A DNA stretch of 64,000 nt from Paraburkholderia susongensis (GTDB taxonomy: Bacteria; Pseudomonadota; Gammaproteobacteria; Burkholderiales; Burkholderiaceae): assembly GCF_900177725.1 (NCBI RefSeq), contig NZ_FXAT01000020.1:13477-77476 (forward strand), in the 5' to 3' direction. The notes beneath the pieces were generated by a model, which had not been told where the DNA came from, did not search any database, and was given only the letters and a program-made list of their open reading frames with translations. Positions 46,051-55,409 of this stretch are shown piece after piece (the first letter of the stretch is position 1; each line of letters starts with the position of its first letter). A program made the position numbers and the translations under genes.

Positions 46051-47679
46051 GTGAATGTCTTGAAACCGCACCTGCAAAGCACCGTATTCACCTTACTCGA
46101 ACGCAACAAGAGCCAGCGGCAGATCCAGCAGCTCACGGGCATCGACCGCAAGACGATCCGTCGTTATCAGGCGATCTTCGAGTCGAAGAAGCTCGCTGCG
46201 GCAAACTCCCCCATGGTGACCGCCGGCTCCGAGCCGATCGGCACGCAAATTCCCCCATCGCCGCGACCACCGGCTATCGCTGCTTCCGGCAAGGCTTCGA
46301 CGTTCAATTTCGCCCGCTCGGCAAGCGAACCGCATCGCGAATGGATCGAGCAGCAGGTGCGCCTCAAGCGCAACGCGCAGGCGATTTATCAGGATCTGGT
46401 CGACCAGTTCGGTTTTGCCGCCAGCGATGAGAGCGTCAAACGTTTCGTGCGCGCCTTGCGCCACATCGACCCCGATCAGTTCGACCGTCTCGAGTTCGCC
46501 CCCGGCGAGGAAGCCCAGGTCGACTACGGCGAAGGCGCACTGACCCGCGATCCGAAGACCGGCCGCTATCGGCGCCCGCGGTTGTTTGTCATGACCCCGC
46601 GGTACTCGCGGCGCAGTTTCCGGCGCGTGGTCTGGAAGTCCAGCAAGCAGGTCTGGGCCCAGCTTCACGAAGAAGCCTTCCGCTACTTCAGTGGCGCTGT
46701 CAGCTACGTCGTCCTGGACAACCTCCGGGAAGGCGTCATCACGCTCGACCTGTACGAACCCGAGATCAACCGGCTCTATGAAGCGATGCTCGAGCATTAC
46801 GGTGTCGTCGCCGATCCAGCACGTGTGCGCGACCCGAATCGAAAGGGGACCGTCGAGAACGCGATTCAACACACGCAGGGCACCGCGCTCGCCGGCCGCC
46901 GTTTCGAGTCGCTCGAAGCCCAGAACGAATTCCTGATGCACTGGGAGGCGAACTGGGCGGCCAAACGCATCCATGGCAGCACCCGGTGACAGGTCGAGAC
47001 CATGTTCCAGGAGGAGAGGCCGTATCTGCGGCCGTTGCCGACCACCGGCTTCCGCTACTTCACGGAGGTCGTGCGTACCGTCTGGGACGACATCACTGTC
47101 AACATCGATCGCAGCAACTATGCGGCACGACCTGCACCGATCGGCAGTCTCGTTTCCGTGCGTATCTACGATTCCACCGTCGAGATCCGCGATCGCCGGA
47201 CGCAGGCGTTGCTGCGCACGCATCCTCGCGCCCTGCAGGCGGGTTCACTCGAACTGCCTGAAGACGAGCGCCCGTTCAATCCGTCCCGCCAGAGCGCCTT
47301 CCTGCTTGCGAGCGCCGGCGACATCGGGCCACACACAAAGGCGTTGTGCCAGCACATGTTCGACAGCGAAGGTCGCGTCGGCCACCGCGCCATGTGGGGC
47401 ATCGTCTGTCTGGCGAAGAAGTATCCCGCCCGGCTCGTCGAACAGGCCTGTGATCACGCGTTACGCCATCACGTCTACCGCTACAAACAGGTGCGCGCGA
47501 TCGTCGAGCGGCTGTTCGAACAGGCACTCGAGCGTCTCGATCAGGCACCGCAGCTCGAGCTGCCTCTCACGCAGGATCACCCGCTGATCCGTCCTGCCGC
47601 CGAATACGGCGAACTCTTTACCCTCGGTGCGCAGCACGGCGCCGAATCTCAACCTCCAACTGGAGAAACACAGGCATGA
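46051..47679 (+). pseudogene. istA: IS21 istA with one in-frame stop
   Basis: The frame runs from a GTG (AAGGAG upstream) to 47679 and is interrupted only by TGA at 46987-46989. Before it are the helix-turn-helix (RQIQQLTGIDRKTIRRYQ), EAQVDYGEGA with the first Asp, VVLDNLREGVI, and RKGTVENAIQHTQGTALAG. After it come VETMFQEERPYLRPLPTTGF and the C-terminal beta domain. The context HGST-R-stop-QVETM suggests CGA to TGA. The N-terminal product of 312 residues retains the DDE part. Confidence 0.85.
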
Positions 47680-48446
47680 CCATGACATTACCGGAAATCG
47701 AACGGGATCTCGGACAGCTTCGCCTGTCCGGCGTGCGCGACACACTTGAAACGCGCGTGCTGCAGGCCCAGGGCTCACAGCAGCCATTCCTTGAAACCTT
47801 CGCACTGATCCTGCAGGACGAACTGGATCGCCGCCAGTCCCGGCTCATCGAACGCCGCTACAAGCTCTCCGGCCTCGAAGAGAAACTCACGCTCGCCGAC
47901 TTCGATTGGGCCTTCAATCCAAAAGTGCTTCGTCAGGCCTGTTTCCAGCTACGCACGCTGAAGTTCATCGCCGCTGGCGAGAACGGGCTGATCATCGGCA
48001 AACCCGGCACCGGCAAATCGCACATTGCAAAGGCCGTCGCCTACCAGGCCGTCCTGCAAGGCCACAAGGTGCAGTATCTTGAGGCCGACGACTTCTTTAA
48101 CCGTTATGCCCTCAGCCCGACTTCCCAGCGCGAAGCCCGGCTGCGCGCCATCGTCGAGAGCGATCTGCTCGTGCTGGATGATCTGTTCCTGTCGCGTACG
48201 ATCCCCGACGCCGCCGGCGCGCTGCTGCAAACCCTTATCCATTAACGCTACAAGCTGCATCGCAGCGTTCTCGTTACGTCCAACCGTGTTGTGCAGGATT
48301 GGGGCACATACCTGGGCGACAACACGATGAGTACCACGATCCTCGACCGGCTTATGCACCACTGCCATTTGCTTGAGTTCGATGGTCGCAGCTATCGCCT
48401 CAAAGAGGCCGCCGAAACGCTTGCACGAAAAACAAAAAGCAGCTAA
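47676..48446 (+). pseudogene. istB: IS21 istB with one in-frame stop
   Basis: It starts by overlapping the istA stop. The P-loop IGKPGTGKSHIAKAV and LLVLDDLFLSR are clear. TAA at 48243-48245 breaks LIH-stop-RYKLHRSVLVTSNRV; the family has Gln there, so CAA to TAA is likely. The frame then continues to KTKSS and the stop at 48446. The C-terminal part needed for the ATPase (sensor region) is lost in the short product. Confidence 0.85.
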
Positions 48447-48526
48447 ATAAACCCTTGGTCCTGCTTCACAGGGTGGGGGAATTTACGCGACCATAAATGG
48501 GGGAGTTTCAACTGACCGTCCGGGCG

Positions 48527-49623
48527 GTGTTTAACGCATTGGGGCGCGCTGCGTGCAATCCATAGAACTGACGTCGCGCGTGCGCCCAGCAAGCAGCCTC
48601 CGTGACGCGCCCGCTTTCGTAGATGGCCTGGTAGCCCCCGTATGTATCGGCTTGCAGCGTACCGTTGAATGACTCGAGATGCTGCTGCGGATGGATGCCC
48701 TTGCGATCCGGCGTATAGACGAACCACACCGCCGGCGGCGTCGTGTCGGCCGATGCACGGTCATCGCGCACATACACCCACAGGCGACCGGTCTTCGTCT
48801 TTCCGTTGCCCGGTGCCAGCACTGGAACCGGCGTGTCGTCGGCGTGCAGTTTCGTCGCCGACATCACGTGTCGACGCAGCGTTTCAACGAGCGGCTGCAG
48901 CAGCGTCGCCGCGTGACCGACCCACTTCGCAAGCAGCGAGCGATCCAGCGCGATGCCTTCCCAGGCGTACATGACCGACTGCCGGTAAAGCGGTACATGA
49001 TCTGCGAACTTCGAGACCAGCACATGTGCCAACAGCCCTGGGCCGGCAAGACCGCGTTCGATGGGACGACTCGGTGCCGGCGCCTGAGAGATGTGCTCGC
49101 AACACACGCACGCAAACTTCGGGCGCACATGACGGATGACACGGAAGCTTGCCGGTACGTACTCAAGTTGTTCGGCGACGTCTTCGCCCAGTGACTTCAT
49201 CTCGCCACCGCACTCCGTGCACTTCCCGGCAGACTCGGGCAAGTGTGTTCGGGTCTCGCGTGGCCGATGCTCAGGCAGCGGCTTGCGCGGTGCCTGTTCC
49301 ACAGTCGTACGCGACGTCTTTGGGATTTCGAACGGTGCCGCGCCTTCATCGGCCTCAAGCTCTTCGAGGCGCAACTCGAGTTGCTCGATCTTGTTGTCCA
49401 GCTTCTCCGACTTGCGACCGAACTGCATACGGCGCAGCTTCGCGATGAGCAGCTTCAGGTGTTCGACTTCGGCTGCGCGCGAAGCCAACGCGGCTTGTTG
49501 CGAGTCGACCGTTTCCTGAAGCTTAAGCATTTGCGCGTCGCGCTCGCGCAGCGCCGCTTCCTGGCTGAGCAGCATAGCCTTCAGCGTTTCGACATCGTCG
49601 GGAAGTGGGCTCGCGCGCGTCAT
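48527..49623 (-). pseudogene. IS66 transposase tnpC, 3' truncated
   Basis: From ATG 49623 the reverse strand gives the IS66 TnpC N-terminus: a long coiled coil (ERDAQMLKLQETVDSQQAAL), LRRMQFGRKSEKLD, the zinc-binding CTECGGEMKSLGEDVAEQLE and CVCCEHISQA, and the DDE start (KLHADDTPVPVLAPG). It breaks at about 48527 in HARRQFYGLHAARPNALN, where the IS21 right end begins. The C-terminal half is not found nearby. Confidence 0.85.
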
Positions 49624-49652
49624 GCGGTCAGCTTACGCGCGGGCAACGACGT

Positions 49653-49908
49653 TTACAACGCCGACGTCGGTCGTGCCGTTCTCGTCGGTTGCCGCCAGTC
49701 GATGCCTTCCAGCAGCATCGATAATTGGGCCGGGCTCAGGCAAATGACGCCACCGTCGGCTTGAGGCCATACGAAGCGCCCCTTCTCGAGTTGCTTCATT
49801 AGCAGGCACATCCCGTCGCCCCTCCACCACAGCACTTTGAGCAGGTCGCTGCGTTTGCCGCGGATACGAAGACGTGCCCGCAGAACGGTTATGTAGCATG
49901 TCACATAA
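49653..49908 (-). pseudogene. IS66 tnpB, C-terminal piece
   Basis: The reverse strand gives GKRSDLLKVLWWRGDGMCLL and WPQADGGVICLSPAQLSML, the core of IS66 TnpB. Just upstream a missing base turns the expected HVFVFRG into another frame. The N-terminal piece lies at 53336-53467, on the far side of the RIT element. Confidence 0.8.
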
Positions 49909-50061
49909 CCGTTCTTATGTGACGGCACCCGTTATGTTTCGCGTGAGCCTATCGAGGCAGCCGGGCGTCAGAATCCCCGGCATTTCCGCCACATAATGTT
50001 TGGGCGCCCAATCCCTCTTGACGCGCTAGTTTTACGGCGTCTGTCATAGGAGGGAATGATC

Positions 50062-51300
50062 ATGTTGGAGCTCTATTACCAGTACCCCCGCGTGCTAAAT
50101 CGCTTACGCGCTGGCGCGCTTGGGCCCGAGATGGACCGCATTGCCGCCAGGTTTTATGAGACGGGTTACAAACCCGCGTCAGCCAAGGTATACCTCGCCC
50201 ACATCGCGCAATTTGACCGGTTCTTGAGTCTGGCCGGATGCAAGGATTCACACTCGATCAATTCGGATTTGGTCGAATGCTTTCTCGATCGTTGCATAAA
50301 TCAGCGCCAACGCCTCAGCTCACAAACTGCGATACGCCACGTGCTGCAAGTTGTTAATGGATCGTCGATCAGGCATCACGTAGAACCGCCGTGTTTCGAC
50401 TCAGAGGTCCTGCGCGAATACGGCAGGTATCTACAGGACGTCCGTGGTTTGCGGACCAAGACGTGTGAGGGACTGATGCTCGCTGCGCGTCGCATCCTTA
50501 AGTGGTACGACGATCAGTATGCGGGCGAACCCTTATCGGCGATGACAGCCGAGACCGTCATTTCTCTCGTTGGCTATTTGCTCTCCGCCAGTGGCAGTTA
50601 CTGCTCCCGCTCTGGTTCCGTCAGCGACCTGCGCTCTTTCCTTCGGTTTATGAAATGGCAAGGCCTCGCCAGCGAGGATCTGTCCAGATTCGTCCCACGC
50701 GTGCCTTGCTGGAGGATGGCACATTTGCCGCCGCGCCTGTCCTGGGACGACGTCAACCGCATCGTTGACGGAGTCGGCATCAATGATCCGGCGGCTCTGC
50801 GTGATCGCGCGCTGTTATTGCTACTTGCGACAACGGGATTGCGAAGTCGCGAACTACGAGCCCTCGAACTACGCGATATCCGGTGGAGAACTGGCGAAGT
50901 GGTGATCCGCTCGAACAAGGGACGCCGCGATCGGCTCGTCCCATTGTCCTCAGCAGCGGGCGATGCGCTGGCGACCTACATTCTCTCTGGCAGGCCCTCA
51001 ACGCATTTTAAGCAGGTCTTCCTGTGCCACTATCCGCCGGTAAGACCCATCACACATAGTTCAACGCTCGCGGCGATTGTTCGCCGTCGACTCGAACGTT
51101 GCGATCTACACTTCCCGAAGGCTGGCGCACATCTTTTACGCCACAGTCTGGCCACACAACTGGTAAAGCAACGACGTCCTATCAAGGAGGTAGCCGACCT
51201 CCTGGGGCATCGCAGCATCGACACAACAGCCATCTATGTGAAGGTGGCGTTGCCACAACTTGCGACCGTTGCACTGCCTTTCCCGGGGAGCGAATCATGA
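50062..51300 (+). CDS. RIT tyrosine recombinase A
   Basis: This is a 412-residue tyrosine recombinase. The N-terminal SAM-like DNA-binding domain is followed by a catalytic domain with Arg in TTGLRSRELRALELRDI, Lys in NKGRRDRLVPL, HLLRHSLATQL (His-x-x-Arg), LLGHRSIDTTAIYVKV (His and the Tyr nucleophile). TAGGAGGGA precedes the start (ATG 50062; 50056 also possible). Its stop overlaps the next start (ATGA). The first member of the trio is thought to cooperate with the other two in recombination of the element's ends. Confidence 0.88.
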   Translation: MLELYYQYPRVLNRLRAGALGPEMDRIAARFYETGYKPASAKVYLAHIAQFDRFLSLAGCKDSHSINSDLVECFLDRCINQRQRLSSQTAIRHVLQVVNGSSIRHHVEPPCFDSEVLREYGRYLQDVRGLRTKTCEGLMLAARRILKWYDDQYAGEPLSAMTAETVISLVGYLLSASGSYCSRSGSVSDLRSFLRFMKWQGLASEDLSRFVPRVPCWRMAHLPPRLSWDDVNRIVDGVGINDPAALRDRALLLLLATTGLRSRELRALELRDIRWRTGEVVIRSNKGRRDRLVPLSSAAGDALATYILSGRPSTHFKQVFLCHYPPVRPITHSSTLAAIVRRRLERCDLHFPKAGAHLLRHSLATQLVKQRRPIKEVADLLGHRSIDTTAIYVKVALPQLATVALPFPGSES

Positions 51301-52235
51301 ACGACTTCGCGCGATCCCTCGACTTAAGAGTGCAGGACTATATCGAGCTTCGTCAATCGCTGGGGTACGTTTTCCGCAAACAGGCGGGAACTCTGCGTGC
51401 ATTTTCAAGGTACGTGCAACACCACGATGATCCGGGACCTTTCAACCGCGATCTTGCGTTGAGGTTCGTCGTGTCCGAGCCTGGAGGTAGCAACTTCCAT
51501 GTCCGTCGCTACGGAGTCCTTCGGCACTTCGCAGAGTATCTGGCGATTTTTGATTGTCGGACGGAATCATTGGACCGTCGCGCGTTTCCTAGGCGTCGGA
51601 CTGTTGCGCCCGCGAGGATCCTCACCGATGCAGAGTTGATAGCGCTCATCAAAGCGACGGCATCGCTTTCTCGGCTCGGCGCGTTGCGCGCACAAACGAT
51701 GGAAACGTTGGTTGGGCTATTGGCCAGTACAAGACTACGGTCCGGTGAAGCGCTCCGTCTCGATCGCGCCGACGTTGACCTGAACGACGGGGTGCTGCTC
51801 GTGCGGAGAACGAAGTTCCGTAAAGACCGGATCGTGCCTGTTCATACCACGACGCTCGCAGCCTTACGAACGTACGGGTGCGAGCGCGACAGGGTCTTCT
51901 CTGATCAATGCGATGAATCATTCTTCGTTGGCCCTCGGGGTTGCCGGCTATCGACGGCAACCTTCCATGCCGACTTTCGACGTGCCTGTTGCATCGCTGG
52001 ACTGGACGATGGTTCAGCCGGCGCGCCTCGACCGCATGATTTACGACATCGCTTCGCTGTCACGCGCCTTGCGGAGTGGCACCGTCAGAACGCGGATGTA
52101 CAAGGCGTGCTGCCACTGCTTGCAACATACCTTGGGCATGTACGCTATTCAGACACTGCCTACTACGTAACCGGCACTGCAGAATTGCTCGGACTTGCAT
52201 CGCAACGCGCGTTCAACGGCGCGGGAGGTGTGTGA
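51297..52235 (+). CDS. RIT tyrosine recombinase B
   Basis: This is a 312-residue tyrosine recombinase starting at ATG 51297, coupled to the gene before. The catalytic pieces are STRLRSGEALRLDRADVD (Arg), RTKFRKDRIVPVH (Lys), PHDLRHRFAVTRL (His-x-x-Arg) and YLGHVRYSDTAYYV (Tyr). The length is typical of the second RIT member. The stop overlaps the next start (TGATG). Confidence 0.88.
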   Translation: MNDFARSLDLRVQDYIELRQSLGYVFRKQAGTLRAFSRYVQHHDDPGPFNRDLALRFVVSEPGGSNFHVRRYGVLRHFAEYLAIFDCRTESLDRRAFPRRRTVAPARILTDAELIALIKATASLSRLGALRAQTMETLVGLLASTRLRSGEALRLDRADVDLNDGVLLVRRTKFRKDRIVPVHTTTLAALRTYGCERDRVFSDQCDESFFVGPRGCRLSTATFHADFRRACCIAGLDDGSAGAPRPHDLRHRFAVTRLAEWHRQNADVQGVLPLLATYLGHVRYSDTAYYVTGTAELLGLASQRAFNGAGGV

Positions 52236-53242
52236 TGAGCGATCCTGCTTTGCTTGCGCAATTGCTGGAATCATTCTTCCGTCAACGGCTCAATGCACAG
52301 AGAAATGCAAGCCCCGCAACAGTAGCCAGCTACCGTGACGCTTTGCGGCTGCTGATACTGTTCACTTCCCGTCGGTCAGGACGCAAACCATGCCAGTTGC
52401 ACGTGAGCGACATGGACAGGGACGTCGTCCTCCTGTTTCTCGATCACCTCGAACGTGAACGCGGTAACTGCGTCCAGACGCGAAACGCGCGACTGACAGC
52501 AATTCGATCATTCTTCCATCACGTCGCCGCAAACGACCCCGAGTCAATCGGCGTGGCTCAGCGTATTCTCGCGATTCCCGTCAAGCGGTCTGACATATCG
52601 GTCACCAACTATCTAACGCGAAACGAAGTGACCGCGCTTGTTGAAGCTCCAGATCCTCATACATCGCTAGGTCGACGTGACCGAGCGTTGATTCTTTTTC
52701 TCGCACGCACTGGTGCGCGCATTTCGGAAGCGCTCAACGTCGATGCGATCGATCTTCGACTTGAACGCCCTGGTCGGCAGGTTCTGCTTCATGGAAAGGG
52801 ACGGAAACAGCGCATCGTTCCTTTGAGTGACGATCTGGCGACCAACCTGATCGAACTTCTACGCGAACACGGCATTGGTCGCCGTGACCCGATCCCTCTG
52901 TTTACTGATGCCCATGGTCGTCGGCTTACGCGATTCGGAGCGATTCACGTTGTGAAGCGCGCAGCCGCAATAGCTGCTTCGACCTGCCCGGAACTTTCCG
53001 CTAAGCAAATTTCTCCGCATGTGCTGAGACATTCACTGGCAATGGCGCTTTTGCAGTCGGGTGTCGATCTGCTCACCATTCAGGCGTGGCTCGGGCATGC
53101 GCAAGTCGCGACAACTCATCGATACGCCGAAGCTGATGTAGAGATGATGCGAGCCGGCTTGGATAAGGCCGGCATCTTTTCTGCGACCGGTGCTCGTTTC
53201 AAGCCGAAGGACGCGGTACTTCGATTGCTTGAGCGGGTGTGA
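52235..53242 (+). CDS. RIT tyrosine recombinase C
   Basis: This is a 335-residue tyrosine recombinase. After the core-binding domain (SPATVASYRDALRLLILF) the catalytic set reads RTGARISEALNVDAIDL, GKGRKQRIVPLSDDL, SPHVLRHSLAMALLQSG and WLGHAQVATTHRYAEAD, with the Tyr nucleophile in place. The gene ends about 80 bp before the right end of the element. All three trio members look intact, unlike most mobile genes here, so this element may still be active. Confidence 0.88.
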   Translation: MSDPALLAQLLESFFRQRLNAQRNASPATVASYRDALRLLILFTSRRSGRKPCQLHVSDMDRDVVLLFLDHLERERGNCVQTRNARLTAIRSFFHHVAANDPESIGVAQRILAIPVKRSDISVTNYLTRNEVTALVEAPDPHTSLGRRDRALILFLARTGARISEALNVDAIDLRLERPGRQVLLHGKGRKQRIVPLSDDLATNLIELLREHGIGRRDPIPLFTDAHGRRLTRFGAIHVVKRAAAIAASTCPELSAKQISPHVLRHSLAMALLQSGVDLLTIQAWLGHAQVATTHRYAEADVEMMRAGLDKAGIFSATGARFKPKDAVLRLLERV

Positions 53243-53335
53243 TTGTTATGTGGCGCGGAACTGCATCCGCCGGTCGTGGAACAGGACCCTCATCGCATTT
53301 CCCGCCACATATTCTTACGCGTCACATAAGAACGG

Positions 53336-53467
53336 ATCCCGTTCAAGCACGGTCTGCACCTTGGCGGCGAGACTGTTGAATCCGGCCTGCATGTCGGTGA
53401 CTCCCGCGGCCAGCCACACCCGTGTCCGGACTGCAGGCCAACGGCGGACGTCAGCATCAGCAGCCTC
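53336..53467 (-). pseudogene. IS66 tnpB, N-terminal piece
   Basis: The reverse strand reads TRVWLAAGVTDMQAGFNSLA and KVQTVLERDPF, the N-terminus of TnpB, then hits the RIT end. The ATG at 53467 is in a different frame from this stretch, so there is a frameshift too. Confidence 0.75.
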
Positions 53468-53468
53468 A

Positions 53469-53868
53469 TCGGGCAAGGCCCCGCACAATCTTGATCAGGG
53501 TTGCGATGGGCTTGTCAGCGTTCAGGCGTAGCCGGACGTCGCCACATTCGACCTCGTACATGTTGGCACTGTCCGACGATGGGCACGCCGGTACTTCCGG
53601 TAAAGGCTCAGCCACTGCCACTGGTAGCCAGTTGAGCGCAGATGCCTCTGGCAGCGGAACGTCGGGTATGCCGAAATCGCCGGCAAGATAATGACGGCGC
53701 CATTTGAACAGCGGATTGGCGTTGATGTCGTGCTGGCGAGCGATGAGCGCGGCCGACGCGCCCGGATTGAGCGTCGCCTCGACGATCTGCCGCTTGAACT
53801 CGACCGAAAAATTGGGTCACTTGGACCGTTTGGATTGAGGAGATCTGTCCACTGTTGCGTCCACCATT
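53469..53868 (-). pseudogene. IS66 tnpA with in-frame stop
   Basis: The reverse strand gives VDATVDRSPQSKRSK-stop-PNFSVEFKRQIVEATL and continues FKWRRHYLAGDFGIPDVPLP to the stop by 53469. The copy at 10562 has CGA where this one has TGA, so it is a clear C to T nonsense change. TnpA is the helix-turn-helix accessory protein of IS66. Confidence 0.8.
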
Positions 53869-53935
53869 CATTTGGTGGGCACCAAAGTAGCCAAACTCAA
53901 CGACGAAATCTACACGGTATTGAGGACGCGCTTAC
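53869..53935 (-). mobile_element. IS66 terminal end
   Basis: The sequence matches 10494-10560 in inverted orientation. Together with tnpA, tnpB and tnpC it bounds an IS66 element at about 48527-53935 that has lost its other end. Confidence 0.8.
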
Positions 53936-53939
53936 GGCC

Positions 53940-54857
53940 ATAATATAAAGTATCTGTTCTTTCCGCGATGGCGGAGTTGTTCGGTGATCAGGTCATCGGC
54001 AACCTGACCAATAAAAAGTCTGACGAGGGAATTGGGTCGACGTCGTATCACCAGGAGATCATGATCTCCTGGTACTCACAGATCCCGGCCGGTGACCAAT
54101 TGCAGCAGGATGTCGATCATTTCGAAGAAATGTTTGATGCCATAGTCGCACAGAGGGCTTGCCAAGAACGTATACCCGTGGCTTGGTACGGGGCGGGTCG
54201 CAGATATCACCACGCCGGAATATGTGGAGCAGGTCATCCATTGGGCCCCGCCTGCGCGGCTTTCGCGACCCGAAACGCACGCAAGAATTCCCCTCATGCC
54301 TTGGGCGGATCCGGCAACATTTCGCACTGAAGCAGCACCCGCTACGCGCCTCGCTTTATCGCAAACAATTCGCAGCCCGATTCGTTGCGTGATGCGAATT
54401 CGCCGAATTCGCCGAACTCGCCCAAAATCCGTCGAATACCTTCTGACTCGTCCTCACGCCTGCTGTCGTGCCGTCTCGCACTCGGCAAGTTGACAATGCT
54501 GCATGCAGTAATGCCACATGTACGGATCTGTGCGGGGGGCGATGGATAACCGTCGTCCCTACCGCGCTCATTTTTGCTAGCTTCGGCACATCAGGTCGAG
54601 CAGGTTCTGGCGCACATTGATCGGCGTTCTTCCTGCGGCAGGCACGACTATGCGTATAAGAATAAACAAGAGCGGTGGAAGGACCTTTCGTTGAGCGAAT
54701 GCACCGCTGCTGGACGAGTTGACCCTATCGGGCTCAGCAAGATTCGGTCCAGCATAGGTCGATTTGACGGTATTCACTTTTTGCGTAGTCACACGTTGAT
54801 GGTGCTAAGCTGAATTGTTATTTCTCGAAAGACGACTCAGGTCCAAAGCTTTCGAAC
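53940..54857. other. Decayed region, no firm gene
   Basis: No intact gene is supported. A short stretch at about 54168-54220 (AKNVYPWLGTGRVADITTPE in one forward frame) resembles the middle of P4-type integrases but is isolated. A small 9-bp tandem repeat (ATTCGCCGA units) lies at about 54395-54420. The promoter for the next gene should lie in the last 100 bp. Confidence 0.4.
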
Positions 54858-55133
54858 ATGACAAATGTAACTTCCGAGGTGGGATTTGTTTGTCCGAGAT
54901 GCGGCGTCCCAATGGAAGATGCCTGGGAGGTGTTTGCTACAGGAGAAATTCATCGTCTGACTTGCCGGTGCTGCGGGACACAATTCAATGGACTGATAGT
55001 CGAATGTGACGCATGTGGTTTCGACGAGTTTGTCACGAGCGTTTCGGTAATCCAGATTGAATCGATTGCCTGTTCTTCATGCGGCCATCGCAACCTCCCT
55101 CCGGGAGTCGATGATGAAGAATCGTGTCTTTGA
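54858..55133 (+). CDS. Small zinc-ribbon protein
   Basis: The protein has 91 residues with four Cys pairs: CPRCG (about residues 11-15), CRCCGTQ, CDACGFDEF and CSSCGHRNL. They should hold two zinc ribbons. No other domain is visible. It is the first gene of a group followed by an 85-residue protein, a LuxR regulator and a membrane hydroxylase. The next gene overlaps its end by 20 bp. Double zinc ribbons often bind nucleic acid or another protein; function unknown. Confidence 0.65.
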   Translation: MTNVTSEVGFVCPRCGVPMEDAWEVFATGEIHRLTCRCCGTQFNGLIVECDACGFDEFVTSVSVIQIESIACSSCGHRNLPPGVDDEESCL

Positions 55134-55371
55134 GCGGGGGCTCGATCTCAGTGCGGAACGCGTTGTGCTTATCCTCTATAAGTCTGAGGGAGGTTTTATT
55201 CTCGAACGTCAGCTAATCGAAAGGGATCAGACTGTTTCGGTCCAGATCTTGCCGATCATCGATTTGCGCGACCTGTACCGATTTGAGAGAGCAGATCCAT
55301 ACTCGGAAAAGTTGGCTCCGTTGTACTACGAAGTCCAGCGTCATTTGAGGGACAACCGTCTTGCAGAGTAG
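55114..55371 (+). CDS. 85-residue protein of unknown function
   Basis: The start at ATG 55114 has GGGAG seven bases upstream; 55111 is also possible. The sequence reads as a small compact alpha/beta protein (VVLILYKSEGGFILERQLIE, SVQILPIIDLRDLYRFE) without membrane or metal motifs. It overlaps the zinc-ribbon gene and is followed after 38 bp by the LuxR gene, so it is likely in the same transcript. I do not recognise a family. Confidence 0.6.
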   Translation: MKNRVFERGLDLSAERVVLILYKSEGGFILERQLIERDQTVSVQILPIIDLRDLYRFERADPYSEKLAPLYYEVQRHLRDNRLAE

Positions 55372-55409
55372 CCAGTAGGCGCCTGAAGAGATTGGGAAGG
55401 TTGATCAAA

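Larger units (their letters stand above)
45908..48520. mobile_element. IS21-family element (different subfamily)
   Basis: The outer sequences carry repeated ends. On the left are GGTCAAACTCC and CAAACTCCCCCA (45915-45957). On the right are GGGGGAATTT and TGGGGGAGTTTCAACTGACC (48474-48515), inverted. Between them lie istA and istB. It cuts IS30 on its left and an IS66 transposase on its right. Confidence 0.75.
49882..53335. mobile_element. RIT element (three tyrosine recombinases in a row)
   Basis: Ends are marked by CCGTTCTTATGTGAC (49909-49923) and its perfect complement (53321-53335). The left end also has a 13-bp palindrome, AGAACGGTTATGT/ACATAACCGTTCT (49882-49894, 49903-49915), with an 8-bp spacer. 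Further GCCACATAA-type repeats lie inside both ends. Three overlapping recombinase genes fill the interior. The arrangement matches the recombinase-in-trio family. It is inserted in IS66 tnpB, whose two halves lie on either side. Confidence 0.85.

Noticed and set aside
54168..54220. Stretch resembling P4-type integrase (YPWLG...ADITTPE)
   Set aside because: It is only about 20 residues and isolated, with no catalytic residues nearby, so it was not listed as a gene.
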